A DNA stretch of 64,000 bases, from the NCBI RefSeq assembly GCF_026410195.1, contig NZ_JAPMLM010000068.1:439001-503000 (forward strand). Direction: 5' to 3'. The stretch is from Xanthomarina sp. F2636L. GTDB taxonomy: Bacteria > Bacteroidota > Bacteroidia > Flavobacteriales > Flavobacteriaceae. A program made the translations under genes and the position numbers. The stretch's first letter is position 1; each line of letters opens with the position of its first letter. Shown here piece by piece: positions 63,519-64,000 of this stretch. The notes beneath the pieces are model-generated. The model did not search any database. It was not told where the DNA came from and worked only from the letters and a program-made list of their open reading frames with translations.

Positions 63519-64000
<482 letters not shown>

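Overview
The window is typical of a Flavobacteriaceae (Bacteroidota) chromosome. It is AT-rich and most genes lack a strong Shine-Dalgarno sequence. Several intergenic regions carry the Bacteroidota promoter -7 box TAnnTTTG, often with an upstream TTG or TTTG. Lineage markers include a ribosomal protein L21 with a helix-hairpin-helix tail, a single-chain glycyl-tRNA synthetase, a three-gene succinate dehydrogenase, an S46 dipeptidyl-peptidase, TonB receptors, a bacterial GGGP synthase homologue and many Bacteroidota DUF families (DUF4199, DUF4301, DUF2480, DUF3078, DUF5689). No rRNA, tRNA, CRISPR array, insertion sequence or prophage was seen. No gene-free stretch exceeds about 300 bases; the two longest (4791-5090 and 36091-36386) are described under the structured RNA and the suf promoter.

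Layout. 1-5000: a truncated M23 peptidase, a metal-binding lipoprotein, a DMT permease, a DUF4199 protein, rplU-rpmA, a DUF1569 protein and an intergenic structured-RNA candidate with its own terminator. 5000-13800: ahcY, then a long rightward run with a phosphopantetheinyl transferase, GGGP synthase, a small YkoF/thiamine-binding-like protein, a PnuC-family permease, a NadR-like P-loop kinase, DUF4301 and ArfB, ending in a TPP riboswitch and a TonB receptor. 13900-24900: glyQS, a coiled-coil protein, comF, an Ig-like lipoprotein, an omega-amidase/aminotransferase pair, an S46 peptidase and a membrane-anchored MutS homologue. 25000-36100: sdhCAB, a lipoprotein, aminopeptidase P, a DUF481 protein, brnQ, an alpha/beta hydrolase, two tandem small zinc-ribbon-like proteins and thiL. 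36300-47200: a large suf locus (A-type carrier, a decayed four-helix-bundle gene, sufB, sufC, sufD, sufS, sufE, DUF59, DUF2480) interleaved with two lipoproteins, then two DUF3078 proteins. 47200-58600: hflX, two paralogous endonuclease/exonuclease/phosphatase (EEP) proteins flanking a DUF5689 lipoprotein and a TonB receptor, then a second TonB receptor. 58700-64000: pgi, M23, tdo and DUF3108 in a tightly overlapping leftward operon behind a truncated hppD.

The most interesting theme is vitamin B1. A TPP riboswitch controls a TonB receptor. It lies a few genes downstream of a thiamine/HMP-binding-like protein translationally coupled to a PnuC-type permease and a small kinase, and thiL lies elsewhere in the window. 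Together these could form a complete scavenging route (outer membrane uptake, inner membrane permease, a kinase making thiamine monophosphate, then ThiL). The classical reading of PnuC plus NadR-like kinase is nicotinamide riboside salvage, and the sequence alone does not decide between them.

Other notable items are two intergenic elements with nested inverted repeats (one inside the suf operon with a 24-bp stem), the decayed four-helix-bundle gene in the suf locus, the EEP/DUF5689/TonB cluster that looks like surface nucleic-acid or phosphodiester scavenging, and a Cys-rich repeat tail on the HMA-domain lipoprotein.
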